Shown here piece after piece: positions 1 to 8,230 of a DNA stretch of 49,323 bases. Positions within the stretch are counted from its first letter, which is position 1, and the number at the start of each line of letters is the position of its first letter. A program made the translations under genes and the position numbers. This DNA is from Clostridia bacterium (GTDB lineage: Bacteria > Bacillota > Clostridia > Oscillospirales > CAG-272), in contig JAFVQL010000002.1 in NCBI GenBank assembly GCA_017504785.1, positions 1 through 49,323 on the forward strand, written 5' to 3'. The notes beneath the pieces were generated by a model. That model had not been told where the DNA came from. It saw only the letters and a program-made list of their open reading frames with translations, and searched no databases.

Positions 1-417
1 GCGCAAACGGACAAGATCGGTAAAATTTCTAAGCCCCACTCGCAAAAGTACCGTCTGCGGGGCGACGAAATTTTAGGCGTATTTGGTTGCGTTTGAGCGA
101 AGCCGCAGACGACTTCGGTGAGAGCGCAAACGAACAAGATCGGCAAAATTTCCAAGCACACTCGCAAAAGCACCGTCTGCGGGGCGACGAAATTTTAGGC
201 GCATTTGGTTGCGTGTGAGCGAAGCCATAGATGGCTACGGTGAGAGCCCAACCGAGCAAAGACGCCAAAAGTTCTAAGCCCCACTCGCAAAAGCACCGTC
301 TGCGGGGCGACGAAATTTTAGGCGTATTTGGTTGAGTGTGAGCGAAGCCGTAGATGGCTACGGCGAGCGAGCAACCGAGCAAAGACGCCAAAAGTTCTAA
401 GCCCCACTCACCCCTTT
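1..417. repeat. Tandem array of ~122-bp palindromic repeats
   Basis: Three full copies and a partial one follow each other with a period of 122-123 bp; the landmark CCGTCTGCGGGGCGACGAAA starts at 51, 173 and 296. Each unit can fold into one long hairpin (AAAATTT...GCCCC paired with GGGGC...AAATTTT) and a second, shorter one around GAGCGAAGCC...GGCTACGG. The second stem differs between copies (for example AGCCAT/ATGGCT at about 224-237, GCCGTAG/CTACGGC at about 347-364) but stays paired. A minus-strand reading frame crosses the array (29-391), but it only echoes the repeat, has no ribosome site and is not called. The array runs up to the natural 3' end of the permease gene and continues off the left edge. 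No ordinary gene is seen in this stretch. Confidence 0.85.
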
Positions 418-455
418 ACGGAGCCGGAAGTTATCCCCTCTATCACGTAACGCTA
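408..455 (-). other. In-frame amber codon and orphaned C-terminal tail of the permease
   Basis: The stop of the permease is TAG (453-455). Reading on in the same frame gives RYVIEGITSGSVKG and then TGA at 408-410. This is the conserved C-terminal tail of MalG-type permeases, which commonly ends like Q-K-Y-F-V-K-G-x-T-x-G-A-V-K-G. The TAG therefore sits exactly where a Gln codon (CAG) would be expected. It is a nonsense mutation, a suppressed amber codon or a sequencing error. Confidence 0.8.
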
Positions 456-1241
456 TGCAAAAAGATAGAAAAAAAGGATGGGAAGGATGGCGAGAATGAG
501 CATCGCCATTAAACCGCCCAAATCGACGGAGCCGAACGCGCCTTGCATGGAAAGCTCGATGGCAACGGGAATGGTTTTTTCGCGGTTGCCGAGGACGAGA
601 TACGGGAGAAGATAGTCGTTCCATATCCACATACCGTTGAGGATCGCAACCGTGATCGCCGTCGGCGACAGGAGAGGGAAAACGATGCGAAAGAAGGTGG
701 CGAGCACGCCCGCACCATCGATTTGCGCGGCTTCCTCCAAGGCGGCGGGGAGCGTTTTTATAAACGCCGTATAGAGGAAAATCGACAGTCCCGCGCCGAA
801 GCCGAGATATACGGGGATCATGCCGAGCACGTTCGCAAGATGCACGCGGTCGATCAGATACGTAGCCGTATACATGATCATCGGAAAAGGCACGACCATA
901 CTGAAAACGAACGCGCCGTACAGAATGCGGCTGAACCTACTCGGCGTACGCACGAGAAACCATGCACACATCGCACAAAGCAGAACGATCACCACAACGG
1001 AAAGCACCGTGATGATGACGGAGCGGCCGACCGCGGCAAAAAATCCAACCGAGGAAAGCCCACGGCGGAAATTTTCAAGCCCGACGAAAAGCTCCCCCGT
1101 CGGAATCCTAAAGGGTTCGGTAGAGATATAGAATTTTGACTTAAATGCATTGATCAAAACAAGCACCACGGGAAACAGAAAAATGGCAGAAAGCAGAAAA
1201 AGAAGCGCATATATGACTACATTTGTTTTCTTTTTTATCAT
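453..1241 (-). CDS. Sugar ABC transporter permease, MalG type (cut short by an amber codon)
   Basis: Inner-membrane subunit of a carbohydrate importer of the MalFG class. The 262-residue product has an N-terminal membrane segment (about residues 9-31), further hydrophobic segments, and the EAA loop EEAAQIDGAG about 80 residues from the end, where the ATPase docks. The start ATG overlaps the stop of the upstream permease (ATGA), so the two are translationally coupled. The ribosome site lies inside the upstream gene. Translation ends at TAG after ...FFYLFA; the missing 14-residue tail is present in frame just downstream (408-452). The loss is small and outside the EAA loop, so the protein may still work. 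The operon has no ATPase gene; such importers often share an MsmX/MsiK-type ATPase encoded elsewhere. Confidence 0.9.
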   Translation of the reverse strand: MIKKKTNVVIYALLFLLSAIFLFPVVLVLINAFKSKFYISTEPFRIPTGELFVGLENFRRGLSSVGFFAAVGRSVIITVLSVVVIVLLCAMCAWFLVRTPSRFSRILYGAFVFSMVVPFPMIMYTATYLIDRVHLANVLGMIPVYLGFGAGLSIFLYTAFIKTLPAALEEAAQIDGAGVLATFFRIVFPLLSPTAITVAILNGMWIWNDYLLPYLVLGNREKTIPVAIELSMQGAFGSVDLGGLMAMLILAILPILFFYLFA

Positions 1242-2086
1242 ATTCTCTCCCTTTTCTCGCGAGTGAAATAGAGTTGCAACGCGCTAACGACCGCAACGAT
1301 GATAAAGAACAAGACCGCCTTCGCCTGCCCGACGCCCTGCCAACCAACGCGCCCGTAGAAGGTGCGGAAGATATGCAGAGCGAGCATTTCGGTCTCTCGG
1401 TTTGGCGCACCCTGCGTCAAGGCAAGGTTTTGGTCAAACATTTTAAAGGTGTTCGTCAGCGTTAAGAATACGCAGACGGCAATGGACGGAAGGATCTGCG
1501 GCAGCTTTACGAAGCGGAGCATCTGAAAGGGGGTGGCTCCGTCCACCAGCGCGGCTTGCTCGGTCTCCTTCGGGATCGAGGTCAGCGCGGCGATATAAAT
1601 GACCATCATATACCCCGAGAGCTGCCATACCGAGAGAAGGAGAAGCCCCAAAAATCCGAGAGATGCATAGTAGGTGATATCCAAGCCGAAATAAGAGAGT
1701 ACGCCGCCAAGCAAAAGATTCCAGATATAACCGAGCACGATGCCTCCGATCAGATTCGGCAGAAAGAACACGCCGCGGAAAAGCGCCGTCATACGCAGCT
1801 TTCTCGTCAAGAGCAGGGCGAGCGCGAGTGCCACGAGATTCACCGCCGCAACGACCGAGAGCGCAAGCAACGAAGTAAAACCAAGGGAGCGAAGAAAACC
1901 GTCTGTCGCGGTGAAGGCGAGCCGATAATTTTGGAGCCCGACGAAGGTAACGCTCTCGATCGTGGAAAACTGTGCAAACGAAAGGATCACGCCCATCACG
2001 AACGGAATGACGAAAACGAGAAGAAAGCAAAGGAGCGTGGGCAATACGAAGATAGGAAAATAACGTTTCAGAGCGCCGACCTTCAT
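1238..2086 (-). CDS. Sugar ABC transporter permease, MalF type
   Basis: Second membrane subunit of the carbohydrate importer, 282 residues, with about six hydrophobic segments beginning at residues 11-34. The EAA loop reads EQAALVDGATPFQMLRFVKL, the usual ATPase contact. Start ATG at 2086 is preceded by GAGGTG at good spacing. It lies 16 bp downstream of the binding-protein gene and overlaps the next permease by four bases, so the three form one operon. Family membership is clear; the sugar carried cannot be told from sequence. Confidence 0.92.
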   Translation of the reverse strand: MKVGALKRYFPIFVLPTLLCFLLVFVIPFVMGVILSFAQFSTIESVTFVGLQNYRLAFTATDGFLRSLGFTSLLALSVVAAVNLVALALALLLTRKLRMTALFRGVFFLPNLIGGIVLGYIWNLLLGGVLSYFGLDITYYASLGFLGLLLLSVWQLSGYMMVIYIAALTSIPKETEQAALVDGATPFQMLRFVKLPQILPSIAVCVFLTLTNTFKMFDQNLALTQGAPNRETEMLALHIFRTFYGRVGWQGVGQAKAVLFFIIVAVVSALQLYFTREKRERI

Positions 2087-2102
2087 TTTTTCACCTCATT
2101 TT

Positions 2103-3431
2103 TTACATGCTTTCGTTTTTCCAGCCCGCCTTGAGATCCGAAACCACCGAGCCAAAGCTCTTTTTTCCCTGTGCATAGGAGAGAAGCGCCGCGCCAAAGT
2201 CCTCCTTCCACCTTAAGGACGGAATGACGGAGAATCGCCAAGGCACGTTTTCATGCGTATCAGACTGCATAAAGCGAAGAACCTCCTTGGCAAGAGGATC
2301 GTTCGGCACGTCACCCTCCGCGAAGGTATCAAAGGGGGCGATGAAGCCGAGCTCCTCGCGCACGAACTGCTTTCCGCGCTCGGAGGAATAGAGCCACCAA
2401 AGAAAATCCTCGGCCGCCTTTTTCTCCTCTGCGGAAGCCTTTGCGTTGATGGCGTAATAATTCTCCGTGCCGATGCAGATGCCCTGCGTTTCTTCCCCCG
2501 GTCCGCCCATATACAAGGGCAAAAATCCGACGTCCTCCGCCTTTACCTTGTTGCCGGCCTCGGAGGCGATCTGGGCATACGCCCAGCTTCCGTTTTGCAC
2601 CATGGCGCATTTTTCAAGCGCAAACTCCGCCATGGAATCGGCTACGGTCTTTGTGCCGAGGGTGTTTTTGGGGGTGGTGGAATTTTCAATATACAGATCG
2701 AAAAGCCGCTTGAAGCTTTCGCTGTGCAAAAACTCAAAATCCTTATAATCCGAGGCGGTCTCGTCCACCTTCTTCTCGTCCAGCTCATAGGAAAGCGGGA
2801 GATTGAAAAGGTGCGTCTGCCATCGCCAATCCTCGCCGCTCTTCAAGGAGGTCGCGGCGAAAACGCCGTCGATGCCGAGGGCGGCTTTGTTTTTTTGCAT
2901 ATCCCTCACCACCGCGGAAAGCGCATCGAAGCTCTTGATCTCTTCGACGGATTTATAGGGCGTTTGCTTTTGTGCGAACGAAAAATAACGCTCCATCAGC
3001 TTTTTATTGTAAATGATACCGTAGCCCTCTACAACGTAAGGGACCCCGTACACCTTCCCATCCTTTTCGAGTGCCAGGGACGGATCGGAAAGATGCTTAT
3101 AGAGCTCTGTTCCCTTCAGATCCGAAAGATAATCCTTAAAGGAAGAAAAGCTGCGCGGCCCGTTGATCTGAAAGATGGTGGGCGCATCGCTCGTTGGCAG
3201 GCGGGAAAGAAGGGTCTGCTCGTAGGTATTCGCCGCGGCGGTATCGATCACCAAGCGCACGCCCGTTTCTCTCTCGTATTCCTTCGCGATCGCCTCGTAT
3301 TTTCCCGCGACCTCGGGCTTAAAATTAAGATAGCGCACCGTGACGCCCTTGCCTCTGCCGCATGAAGCGAGCGAAAGAAGCGAGAATGCCAGAACGGAAA
3401 GCACCGCCAAAAAAGATATAATTCGTTTCAT
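2103..3431 (-). CDS. Extracellular sugar-binding lipoprotein of the ABC importer
   Basis: Solute-binding protein of family 1 (MalE/MsmE-like), 442 residues. The N-terminus is a lipoprotein signal: basic MKR, a hydrophobic stretch, then the lipobox LASC with the lipidated Cys at residue 24. The mature part has the usual features of the family, including the TIFQINGPRS segment near residue 85 and the WAYAQIASEAG region near residue 285. It should be tethered outside the membrane and deliver a sugar or oligosaccharide to the two permeases downstream. It is the first gene of the operon; GAGAAGGTG precedes the start. A short hairpin and a possible cre site lie upstream. Confidence 0.93.
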   Translation of the reverse strand: MKRIISFLAVLSVLAFSLLSLASCGRGKGVTVRYLNFKPEVAGKYEAIAKEYERETGVRLVIDTAAANTYEQTLLSRLPTSDAPTIFQINGPRSFSSFKDYLSDLKGTELYKHLSDPSLALEKDGKVYGVPYVVEGYGIIYNKKLMERYFSFAQKQTPYKSVEEIKSFDALSAVVRDMQKNKAALGIDGVFAATSLKSGEDWRWQTHLFNLPLSYELDEKKVDETASDYKDFEFLHSESFKRLFDLYIENSTTPKNTLGTKTVADSMAEFALEKCAMVQNGSWAYAQIASEAGNKVKAEDVGFLPLYMGGPGEETQGICIGTENYYAINAKASAEEKKAAEDFLWWLYSSERGKQFVREELGFIAPFDTFAEGDVPNDPLAKEVLRFMQSDTHENVPWRFSVIPSLRWKEDFGAALLSYAQGKKSFGSVVSDLKAGWKNESM

Positions 3432-3443
3432 TTTTCACCTTCT

Positions 3444-3463
3444 CGAGCCATAAAAGCGGCTCG
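3444..3463 (-). promoter_or_regulatory. Hairpin in the leader of the sugar ABC operon
   Basis: CGAGCC (minus strand) pairs with GGCTCG across an 8-nt loop. The 3' arm runs directly into the GAGAAGGTG ribosome site of the binding-protein gene. It could affect access to that site or protect the 5' end of the mRNA. A similar GAGCC/GGCTC hairpin occurs in the leader of the lipoprotein gene at 15572-17479. The function is a guess. Confidence 0.4.
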
Positions 3464-3577
3464 TTAACTTTATATTCGTAAATATTTATTTGCATATTCG
3501 TGCTTTTTTCGCATCAGTCACGCCGTTTTAATCTATGACGAAAGCGCAAAAAAAGCACCTTGCTTTTATTTTCTTCT

Positions 3578-3591
3578 TGAAAACGCTTTTT
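3578..3591. promoter_or_regulatory. Possible cre (CcpA) site upstream of the sugar importer
   Basis: TGAAAACGCTTTTT matches the catabolite-responsive consensus TGWAANCGNTNWCA at 12 of 14 positions. It lies about 150 bp upstream of the sugar-binding protein gene, where carbon catabolite control is expected. With two mismatches and AT-rich surroundings it may be chance. The rest of 3432-3656 holds no gene. Confidence 0.3.
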
Positions 3592-3656
3592 ATTCTTCCC
3601 TTTTTAAAAGGATCTCTCCGTCACACAATATTTAAAATATTTTCTTAATAATGATA

Positions 3657-3685
3657 TTTACAAATGAAAGAAATTGTGGTAAAAT
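3657..3685 (+). promoter_or_regulatory. Promoter for rsuA
   Basis: TTTACA (3657-3662) and TAAAAT (3680-3685) are separated by 17 bp, a good sigma-A type promoter. It points at rsuA and probably also serves tex, since only a small GCCCGCAAGCGGGC hairpin lies between the two genes. Confidence 0.7.
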
Positions 3686-3756
3686 AAGTATCGTGGAAAT
3701 TTATGCCGCGAAATTTTCAAGGCACGAATGAACGATTTTTGGAAGGGAGAAGGACG

Positions 3757-4467
3757 TTGCGAATCGATAAATTTCTTTCCGAATGCGGCCTTGCATCCCG
3801 CAAGGAAGCCGCCAAGGCCGCAAAATGCGGCGGCGTTACGGTAAACGGCGAAACGGTCAAGGATCTTTCAAGGCATATCGATCCCGAGAGTGCCCGCGTC
3901 ACCTTTCTCGGACGCGAGGTGAATTACCGAAAATTCGTTTATATCCTTCTCAACAAGCCCGAGGGCTACGTGAGCGCGACCGAGGATAAGGAGCACCCCT
4001 TCGTCACCGAGCTTTTGCCCGAGGAGTACAGGCGCATGGGGCTCTTCCCCGTCGGCCGTCTTGACAAGGATACCGTGGGACTGATGCTTCTGACCAACGA
4101 CGGGCAAAACGCGCACCGCCTGCTTTCCCCGAAGCATCACGTGGAAAAGGAATACCGCTTCACCTGCAAGGTCCCCCTCGCTCCCAATACGGAGGAAATT
4201 TTCAAAAACGGCATCACGCTTTCGGACGGCTATGAATGCAAAAGCGCAGCCCTAATTTCGGACGAGGACCGTCTCGGCGGCCGCATCACTCTGACCGAGG
4301 GCAAGTACCATCAGATCAAGCGCATGCTCGCCGCGATCGACAACCGCATTCTCACCCTGGAGCGCATCCGCTTTGCATCCATCCCCCTGCCCGACACGCT
4401 CGCGCGCGGCGAATGGCGGCATCTTTCAAGGGATGAGATCGACTCGCTTTTTTCAAAGGAAGGCTGA
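3757..4467 (+). CDS. rsuA: 16S rRNA pseudouridine synthase, RsuA family
   Basis: Predicted to isomerise a uridine of 16S rRNA (U516 in E. coli) to pseudouridine. The product of 236 residues has an N-terminal S4 RNA-binding domain (IDKFLSECGLASRKEAAKA) and a catalytic domain with NKPEGYVSA near residue 70 and the active-site motif GRLDKDTVGLMLLTNDG near residue 105, whose Asp is the nucleophile. I chose the TTG at 3757 because GGGAGAAGG lies 4-12 bases before it and the protein then begins like other family members; an upstream ATG at 3703 would add an unrelated 18 residues without a ribosome site. Another RsuA/RluB/E/F-type target cannot be excluded. Confidence 0.9.
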   Translation: MRIDKFLSECGLASRKEAAKAAKCGGVTVNGETVKDLSRHIDPESARVTFLGREVNYRKFVYILLNKPEGYVSATEDKEHPFVTELLPEEYRRMGLFPVGRLDKDTVGLMLLTNDGQNAHRLLSPKHHVEKEYRFTCKVPLAPNTEEIFKNGITLSDGYECKSAALISDEDRLGGRITLTEGKYHQIKRMLAAIDNRILTLERIRFASIPLPDTLARGEWRHLSRDEIDSLFSKEG

Positions 4468-4523
4468 TTTTTTAAACTCTGTATTTTTTTGCCCGCAAGC
4501 GGGCTTACTATTAAGGAGACACT

Positions 4524-6701
4524 ATGGATATTATCGCAACTTTAGCAAAAGAACTCGGACTCGACAAGGAAAAGGTGGAAAAGACCGTCGCTCTCATTGA
4601 TGAGGGCAACACCATCCCCTTCATCTCCCGTTACCGTAAGGAGGTTACGGGAAGCATGGACGACACCACGCTCCGCGCGCTGGATGACCGCCTTCAGTAC
4701 CTGCGAAAGATGGACGAGCGCCGCCAGGAGATCGCCGCCCTCATCGCCTCGCAGGAAAAACTGACTCCCGAGATCGAGGCCGCTCTCAATATGGCAAAGA
4801 CGCTTGTGGAGCTGGAGGATATCTACCGTCCCTTCAAGCCCAAGAGAACCACCCGCGCATCCATTGCAAGAGCCAAGGGACTGGAGCCTCTGGCGCAGTA
4901 CATTCTCGAGCAGAGGGATGCATACGATCCCGCGATCGAGGTATACGCCGAGAGCTTTATCTCTAGCGAGGAGGGCAAGGAGGTTCCCGACGCCAAGGCC
5001 GCTCTGCAGGGCGCATCGGACATCATCGCAGAGGACGTTTCCAACGATGCGGAGATCCGCAAAAACCTGCGTGCATTCACGATGCAGCACGGCGCGCTGA
5101 CCACCAAGGCGGCAAAGGATGAGCCGTCCGTTTACGAAAACTATTACGATTTCTCCGAGCCGATCAAGAAGCTGCGCGGCCACCGCGTGCTTGCCATCAA
5201 CCGCGGCGAGAAGGAGGATTTTTTGAAGGTGAGCGTCACCGTCGAGCAGGCGGATGCGCTTGCACAGCTCGAGGCAAAGGTGATCACCAACAAGAAGTCG
5301 CCCGCGCTTCCCTACCTTATGGCAACGCTGACGGATGCTTACGAGCGTTTGCTCTTCCCTGCCATCGAGCGCGAGGTACGCACCTCTCTCTTTGATGATG
5401 CATCCGAGGGTGCACTTAAGGTATTCAGCGAGAACCTTCGCAACCTTCTCTTGGTTGCGCCCCTTAAGGGCAAGACCGTGCTCGGCTACGACCCCGGCTT
5501 CCGTACCGGCTGTAAGCTCGCCGTCGTGGATAAGACGGGCAAGGTGCTTGACACCGGCGTGATCTACCCCACCGAGCCTCGCAACGATATCGAGGGCTCG
5601 AAGAAAAAGGTTTTGCAGCTCGTGAAAAAATACGGCATCGACGTTATCTCCATCGGTAACGGAACGGCCTCCCGCGAATCCGAAAGATTCATTGCGGACA
5701 CCCTGCGCGATCCCGCATGCCCCAAGGGCGTGAAATATACCATCGTTTCCGAGGCGGGTGCTTCGGTGTACTCCGCGTCCAAGCTCGGCGCAGAGGAATT
5801 CCCGGACTTCGACGTTACCCAGAGAAGTGCCGTTTCGATCGCGAGAAGACTGCAGGATCCCCTTGCGGAGCTCGTTAAGATCGAGCCCAAGGCCATCGGT
5901 GTCGGCCAATATCAGCACGACATGAAGCAGGCAAGACTGACCGAGGCACTCGGCGGCGTCGTTGAGGACTGCGTAAACGGCGTTGGCGTGGATATCAACA
6001 CCGCATCCTATTCTCTGCTTTCCTACGTTTCGGGCATCAACGCGACCGCAGCGAAGAACATCGTTGCTTACCGAGAAGCAAACGGCGAGTTCAAGACCCG
6101 CCGCCAGATCCTCAAGGTGCCGAAGATCGGCGAAAAGGCATTCGTGCAGTGCGCGGGCTTCCTTCGCATCCACGATGCAAAGGACGTTTTGGATTCCACG
6201 GGCGTGCACCCCGAGTCCTACGCCATTGCCGAGGATCTTCTCAAGAGATTTGATTACACGCACGACGACGTAAGACGCGGCGAGCTCGATCTGCTTCGCT
6301 TCAAGGCGGAGCAGTACGGCAAGGCAAAGCTTGCAAAGGAGCTTGGCTGCGGCGAGCCCACGCTTGAGGACATCATCAAGGAGCTTGAAAAGCCCGGCCG
6401 CGATATCCGCGAGGATGCGCCCGCTCCCGTGCTTTCCACCGAGGTGCTTGAGATCACGGATCTGAAGCCCGATATGCTTCTGAAGGGCACGGTGCGTAAC
6501 GTGGTGGACTTCGGCTGCTTCGTTGACATCGGCGTGCATCACGACGGCCTTCTTCACATTTCCGAGATGAGCGACCGCTATATCAAGCATCCCGCAGATC
6601 TCTTCGCCGTTGGCGACGTGATCGAGGTCCGCATCAAGGACGTAGACGTGAAAAAGCAAAGAATCTCCCTCTCCCGCAAGGGCATGAAGGATAAGGCGTA
6701 A
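4524..6701 (+). CDS. tex: Tex family RNA-binding transcription accessory protein
   Basis: Tex/YqgF-like protein of 725 residues, a usual length. Order of parts: helical N-terminal region containing IPFISRYRKEVTG (residues about 32-44), a YqgF/RNase H-like domain with VLGYDPGFRTGCKLAVVD near residue 320, helix-hairpin-helix repeats (GVDINTASYSLLSYVSGIN near residue 490), and a C-terminal S1 domain (LLKGTVRNVVDFGCFVDIG, about residues 650-720). Tex proteins bind nucleic acid and affect transcription and RNA handling; the exact role is poorly defined. AAGGAG precedes the ATG. The TAA stop shares its last A with the ATG of the next gene, so translation is coupled. It leads a packed run of genes up to pgsA. 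Confidence 0.95.
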   Translation: MDIIATLAKELGLDKEKVEKTVALIDEGNTIPFISRYRKEVTGSMDDTTLRALDDRLQYLRKMDERRQEIAALIASQEKLTPEIEAALNMAKTLVELEDIYRPFKPKRTTRASIARAKGLEPLAQYILEQRDAYDPAIEVYAESFISSEEGKEVPDAKAALQGASDIIAEDVSNDAEIRKNLRAFTMQHGALTTKAAKDEPSVYENYYDFSEPIKKLRGHRVLAINRGEKEDFLKVSVTVEQADALAQLEAKVITNKKSPALPYLMATLTDAYERLLFPAIEREVRTSLFDDASEGALKVFSENLRNLLLVAPLKGKTVLGYDPGFRTGCKLAVVDKTGKVLDTGVIYPTEPRNDIEGSKKKVLQLVKKYGIDVISIGNGTASRESERFIADTLRDPACPKGVKYTIVSEAGASVYSASKLGAEEFPDFDVTQRSAVSIARRLQDPLAELVKIEPKAIGVGQYQHDMKQARLTEALGGVVEDCVNGVGVDINTASYSLLSYVSGINATAAKNIVAYREANGEFKTRRQILKVPKIGEKAFVQCAGFLRIHDAKDVLDSTGVHPESYAIAEDLLKRFDYTHDDVRRGELDLLRFKAEQYGKAKLAKELGCGEPTLEDIIKELEKPGRDIREDAPAPVLSTEVLEITDLKPDMLLKGTVRNVVDFGCFVDIGVHHDGLLHISEMSDRYIKHPADLFAVGDVIEVRIKDVDVKKQRISLSRKGMKDKA

Positions 6702-7585
6702 TGTTCGGCTTCGTCAAGCCTGAGCAGGGATCTCTGCTCGTGAAGGAATACGCCTTCTATAAAGCCACCTACTGCGGCATCTGCCGCCAGATGAAGGCGC
6801 ATACCGGTGCGCTTTCTCCCATATTCTTAACCTATGACAGCGTTTTTCTTGCGCTGGTCCGCATGGTGTTTGAGGACAAAAAAGAGATCGGCGTGAAAAA
6901 AGGGAGATGCCTTGCACACCCCATCAAATCCCGCCCGATGCTTCTTCCCAACCCCGCCACCGAATATACCGCAAAGGTTTTCGCCCTTCTTTCCTACTAT
7001 AAAATGAAGGACGATCTTGCGGACGAGGGCGCGCTCACGCGTATCGGGCTTTTGCCCGCAAGACCCGTGCTTGCAAGAGCAAGAAAAAAGGCAGGCGAAT
7101 ACGCGCCTCTCGAGGCCGTGATCGAAGAAAAGCTTTCCGAGATCGCAAGGCTTGAAAAGGAAGGGTGCAAAAGCGTTGACACCTGCGCGCACCCCTTCGG
7201 CGAGCTTCTCGGCGCACTCTTTTCCTACGGGCTTTCGGGGGAGGACGCGCTCGTCACGCGCGAGCTCGGCTATCACCTCGGCAAGTTTATCTACGCCGCC
7301 GATGCGGCAGCGGACTACGACGAGGATCTGAAAAAGGGCCGCTTTAACCCTTACGTCCTCTCTTACGATAAAAAGCCGCTGACGAAGGAAAACAAAGAAG
7401 TGATCCGCACCGCCCTCGTGCTGGAATGCACGCGCATGGAGGCCGCCGTGAATCTGCTCGATTTCCGCGGCAGTCTGACCTTGGAGGCGCTGATCCGCAA
7501 CATTATTTACAACGGACTTTTAAACCGCATTGATTTTTTAAGCGAAAAGCCGCCCGCAGAGGATCTGCTCGGCAAGGCGGAATAA
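6701..7585 (+). CDS. DUF5685 family protein
   Basis: A 294-residue cytoplasmic protein with the DUF5685 signature: MFGFVKPEQGSLLVKEYAFY, then YCGICRQMK (CxxC, residues about 26-29), KKGRCLAHP and ADYDEDLKKGRFNPY near residue 207. Conserved Cys, His and Asp residues suggest metal binding, but no function is established. The helical pattern with an AADAAADYDEDLKKG segment distantly recalls polyprenyl-synthase-like folds; this is inference. It overlaps tex by one base and precedes the DnaJ-like gene by 15 bp, a partnership that I recall from other Clostridia. Confidence 0.85.
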   Translation: MFGFVKPEQGSLLVKEYAFYKATYCGICRQMKAHTGALSPIFLTYDSVFLALVRMVFEDKKEIGVKKGRCLAHPIKSRPMLLPNPATEYTAKVFALLSYYKMKDDLADEGALTRIGLLPARPVLARARKKAGEYAPLEAVIEEKLSEIARLEKEGCKSVDTCAHPFGELLGALFSYGLSGEDALVTRELGYHLGKFIYAADAAADYDEDLKKGRFNPYVLSYDKKPLTKENKEVIRTALVLECTRMEAAVNLLDFRGSLTLEALIRNIIYNGLLNRIDFLSEKPPAEDLLGKAE

Positions 7586-7600
7586 CACGGAGGTATCCAA

Positions 7601-8230
7601 ATGAAAGATCCCTATTCGATTCTCGGCGTCAGCCACGACGCGAGCGACGACGAGGTAAAGGAAGCATACCGCAACCTCGTGAGAAAGTATCATCCCGACA
7701 ACTACACCGACGATAACCCCTTGAAGGATCTCGCGAACGAGAAGATGCAAGAGGTGAACGAGGCGTACGATCAGATCGTGAAAATGCGCGAGGACGCAAA
7801 GAGCGGAACGGAGAGCAACACGGGCTATACCTCGTCCTCCTATCAATCCGATCCGCGCTACGGCGAGATCCGCCGCCTTTTAAACGCGCGCCGCTTTTCC
7901 GAGGCAGAAAGAAAGCTCAATATGTTCTCGGAATACGACTGCGGTGCGGAATGGCATTACCTCAAGAGCGTCGTGCTCATGCACAGAGGCCTTGTGAACG
8001 ATGCCATGCGCGAGCTGGAGACCGCTTGCATGATGGACCCCTCTAACCTTGAATACCAGAAGGCAAAGCAAATGTTCAACAGCCAGGCAAGAGGCTACGG
8101 CAGCACCTATTACGGACCGGCAAGCAACCGCCGCTCCTCCTCGGCCGAGGCATGCGACTGCTGTGCGAACCTCATTTGCATGGACTGCCTTTGTGAATGC
8201 ATGGGCGGCGACCTCATCCCCTGCTTATGA
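7601..8230 (+). CDS. J-domain protein with Cys-rich C-terminal tail
   Basis: A 209-residue protein beginning with a J domain: PYSILGVSHDASDDEVKEAY, then the HPD motif in RKYHPDNY (residues 29-36), so it can stimulate a DnaK ATPase. A middle helical part (RRLLNARRFSEAERKLNMF) looks TPR-like. The last 28 residues are Cys-rich (CDCCANL, CMDCLCECMGGD) and could bind metal or be lipidated or membrane-associated. It lacks the G/F-rich linker and zinc domain of true DnaJ. CGGAGG lies at good spacing. The stop overlaps the start of the next gene (ATGA). Confidence 0.9.
   Translation: MKDPYSILGVSHDASDDEVKEAYRNLVRKYHPDNYTDDNPLKDLANEKMQEVNEAYDQIVKMREDAKSGTESNTGYTSSSYQSDPRYGEIRRLLNARRFSEAERKLNMFSEYDCGAEWHYLKSVVLMHRGLVNDAMRELETACMMDPSNLEYQKAKQMFNSQARGYGSTYYGPASNRRSSSAEACDCCANLICMDCLCECMGGDLIPCL

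Noticed and set aside
29-391. A 120-residue frame across the 122-bp repeats
   Set aside because: The product only repeats the DNA repeat (ISSPRRRCFCE), lacks a ribosome site, and the units show paired-stem variation rather than codon conservation.
408-1241. Whole-genome recoding of TAG to Gln
   Set aside because: The glycosyltransferase gene ends in TAG with no family sequence beyond, and no second internal TAG was found in a conserved gene of this window.
4542-6659. A 705-residue open frame opposite tex
   Set aside because: Same effect as for nifJ; the tex product is unmistakable on the plus strand.
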